From assembly GCA_015179125.1 (NCBI GenBank), contig WHVA01000073.1, positions 62,001 through 126,000 of the forward strand: a stretch of 64,000 bases of DNA, given 5' to 3'. Below, in pieces: positions 62,892 through 64,000 of this stretch (within the stretch, counting starts at the first letter, position 1; each line of letters opens with the position of its first letter). The notes below the pieces were generated by a model. The model saw only the letters and a list, made by a program, of their open reading frames with translations. It ran no database searches and was not told the DNA's origin. This DNA comes from Gautieria morchelliformis. Its lineage: Eukaryota; Basidiomycota; Agaricomycetes; Gomphales; Gomphaceae. A program made the position numbers and the translations under genes.

Positions 62892-64000
62892 ATGTCGAGC
62901 TCATCTCTCAGGAGTGCCACCCCAACTCCCAACGCGCCTCGATTACCTAGCCGTGTCAACTCTTATGACGGCTCAACCCCTAGTCACCGGGACGTGTCAG
63001 TGTCATACCCACATATTTGCTCGGAATCCCTCAGTAATAAGAGTGTCCCATGGCTCACCTTGAATGTTAAATGCCCTCATACGGCGAGGACCGAATCCAG
63101 CCTCATCCCTCTTTACAAAAAGCCCCGCTCTGCCATCCCAGGGGAAATTGTCCTTATGCTCGATAAACCGGAAGCCATTCATGCCGTCAAGGTCTCAATT
63201 CGCGGCACTTCATCCTTCGACGGTGATGAATCCGCCCAGGGTGGTCGTTGGGCGACCTCAATCAGGCATCAGGATACTTTCATGGACGTAACACAAACCT
63301 TGTGGTCTAGCTCAGAAGGAATGCCAAAAATTATGGAATTCTCCCAAACTCCTAAGGATGGCAAACTACAGGGCAAGTTTACCTTTCACTTCACTTTACA
63401 TCTCCCCAAAGCACTTCCTCTGGACCCCTCACAGCGCGGGGACCCACTACTGCATTCGAGGTCTCTGGGCGGTTCGGAGGACTCACACCATTCGGAGGAC
63501 TCACGCTCGTTCACTTCATCCCATTCGGGGGACTCACACTCGTTCACTTCATCCCCTTCAGGGGACTCACACGAGCCCTCACACGACCACGCCCCGCCCC
63601 CTCACCACCATACCAAACCCTCGCATGACCACGCCCAATGGCCACATCACCATGTCAAGTCCTCACACCCCAAGGCCCATTCCTCACAGGATCATCCCGT
63701 GCAGTCCTCATACCCTCCTTCGGGGGCATCGCGCCCTCGTTCCAAAACCTCACACCCCCATGCCCAACCTTCAGACGACCGTGCGCAGTCTCCACACCTC
63801 CAGTCACAGCCGTTGCAAGACACTGTGAAGCCTGTACACCCCAACTCGCAGATTTCACGTCACCTGGCAGAACACCACTGTACGGAGATTTCTCACCACC
63901 GTAAGCCGCCTCCGCGCTTGAGCTTGGAGCTTTCAGCTCAGGATGCACAGTCTCCACACCGTGATGGGCAGTCTTCCCACCCCCATTCGCTGTCCTCACA
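62892..64000 (+). CDS. Arrestin-like N-domain protein with Ser/His-rich insertion (3' end missing)
   Basis: Open from ATG 62892 to the window edge, more than 369 codons. The beginning reads RLPSRVNSYDGSTPSHRDVS, VPWLTLNVKCPHTARTESSL, then GEIVLMLDKPEAIHAVKVSI, TLWSSSEGMPKIMEFSQTP and LQGKFTFHFTLHLPKALPL. This is the strand order of arrestin N-domains in basidiomycete proteins related to alpha-arrestins, which recruit ubiquitin ligases to membrane transporters (family knowledge). Where the family normally goes on to a short loop, this copy has more than 150 residues rich in Ser, His, Pro and Asp in imperfect repeats (SHSGDSHSFTSS, HDHAPPPHHHTKPSHDHA). The second half of the fold would lie beyond 64000. 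Confidence 0.78.
   Translation, partial: MSSSSLRSATPTPNAPRLPSRVNSYDGSTPSHRDVSVSYPHICSESLSNKSVPWLTLNVKCPHTARTESSLIPLYKKPRSAIPGEIVLMLDKPEAIHAVKVSIRGTSSFDGDESAQGGRWATSIRHQDTFMDVTQTLWSSSEGMPKIMEFSQTPKDGKLQGKFTFHFTLHLPKALPLDPSQRGDPLLHSRSLGGSEDSHHSEDSRSFTSSHSGDSHSFTSSPSGDSHEPSHDHAPPPHHHTKPSHDHAQWPHHHVKSSHPKAHSSQDHPVQSSYPPSGASRPRSKTSHPHAQPSDDRAQSPHLQSQPLQDTVKPVHPNSQISRHLAEHHCTEISHHRKPPPRLSLELSAQDAQSPHRDGQSSHPHSLSS
63470..63990 (+). repeat. Degenerate TCACAC/CCTCACACC-rich coding repeat in the arrestin-like gene
   Basis: Imperfect units such as GGGGACTCACACTCGTTCAC (63528, repeated near 63558) and later CCTCACACCCC blocks encode the Ser/His-rich insertion. The other frames and the reverse strand stay open as well, which explains false ORFs here. 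Confidence 0.75.

Noticed and set aside
63358-63999. Separate ORFs on both strands in the His/Ser-rich region
   Set aside because: The frame of the arrestin-like gene is open throughout; the others arise from its low-complexity repeat.

Overview
The window looks like a nuclear contig from a filamentous basidiomycete, probably an agaricomycete. The host genes are cut by many introns of about 45-65 nt with GT-AG (rarely GC-AG) ends. The families (VTC4, Ant1-type carrier, Nup49/58, PPIL3, capping protein beta, Tan1) are fungal or general eukaryotic. The arrestin-like, EthD/hydrolase, kelch and F-box-like proteins have the form seen in mushroom-forming fungi. The mobile elements (Ngaro/DIRS, Ty1/copia and Ty3/gypsy chromovirus with chromodomain) fit as well. 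There are no bacterial signals, CRISPR arrays, rRNA genes or convincing tRNA genes.

Left part (1-33 kb). The 5' half of VTC4 (polyphosphate polymerase, minus strand) is followed, within about 200 bp of its start codon, by a 31 kb nest of transposable elements. Target-site duplications (TSDs) let the nest be unpacked. Level 1 is a tyrosine-recombinase retrotransposon (Ngaro/DIRS order, about 1.58-33.03 kb). It is split by a copia element (5387-11059, TSD CCTTT) and by a solo LTR (11207-32462). The copia element carries another solo LTR (7261-8260). The 11207-32462 solo LTR carries a 466 bp LTR (11355-11820), a full Ty3/gypsy chromovirus of its own LTR family (12315-24425), a 2.49 kb LTR-like insertion with a foldback element inside (24503-26992, TSD GTTGA), and a second, younger copia element (27022-32206, TSD AGGAT). 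The gypsy element carries five further insertions, among them a hAT-type MITE with an 8 bp TSD. Differences between paired LTRs and between paired TSDs fall almost only at CpG sites, the mark expected from methylation and deamination of silenced repeats.

Middle part (33-50 kb). Two tandem MFS transporter genes (33398-35531 and 39367-41576, minus) share exon structure and are separated by 3.8 kb of gene-poor DNA. They are followed by an EthD-like/alpha-beta hydrolase fusion (plus), a secreted-entry kelch protein with one membrane span and a long cytoplasmic tail (minus), and an F-box-like protein (minus). At 49.4-50.9 kb there are remnants of an LTR and a degraded ORF.

Right part (50.9-64 kb). 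This is a compact block of conserved genes: Ant1-type peroxisomal adenine nucleotide carrier (minus), METTL21-type methyltransferase (plus), Nup49/58 (minus), PPIL3 cyclophilin (plus), actin capping protein beta (minus), Tan1 (minus) and a Mid2/Wsc-like membrane protein (plus). Neighbouring genes are separated by as little as 25-130 bp. A 2.4 kb gene-poor stretch with a 19 bp minisatellite follows, then an arrestin-like gene with a Ser/His-rich insertion that runs off the right edge. The genes do not form one pathway; the block reads as ordinary euchromatin next to a heterochromatic repeat island.
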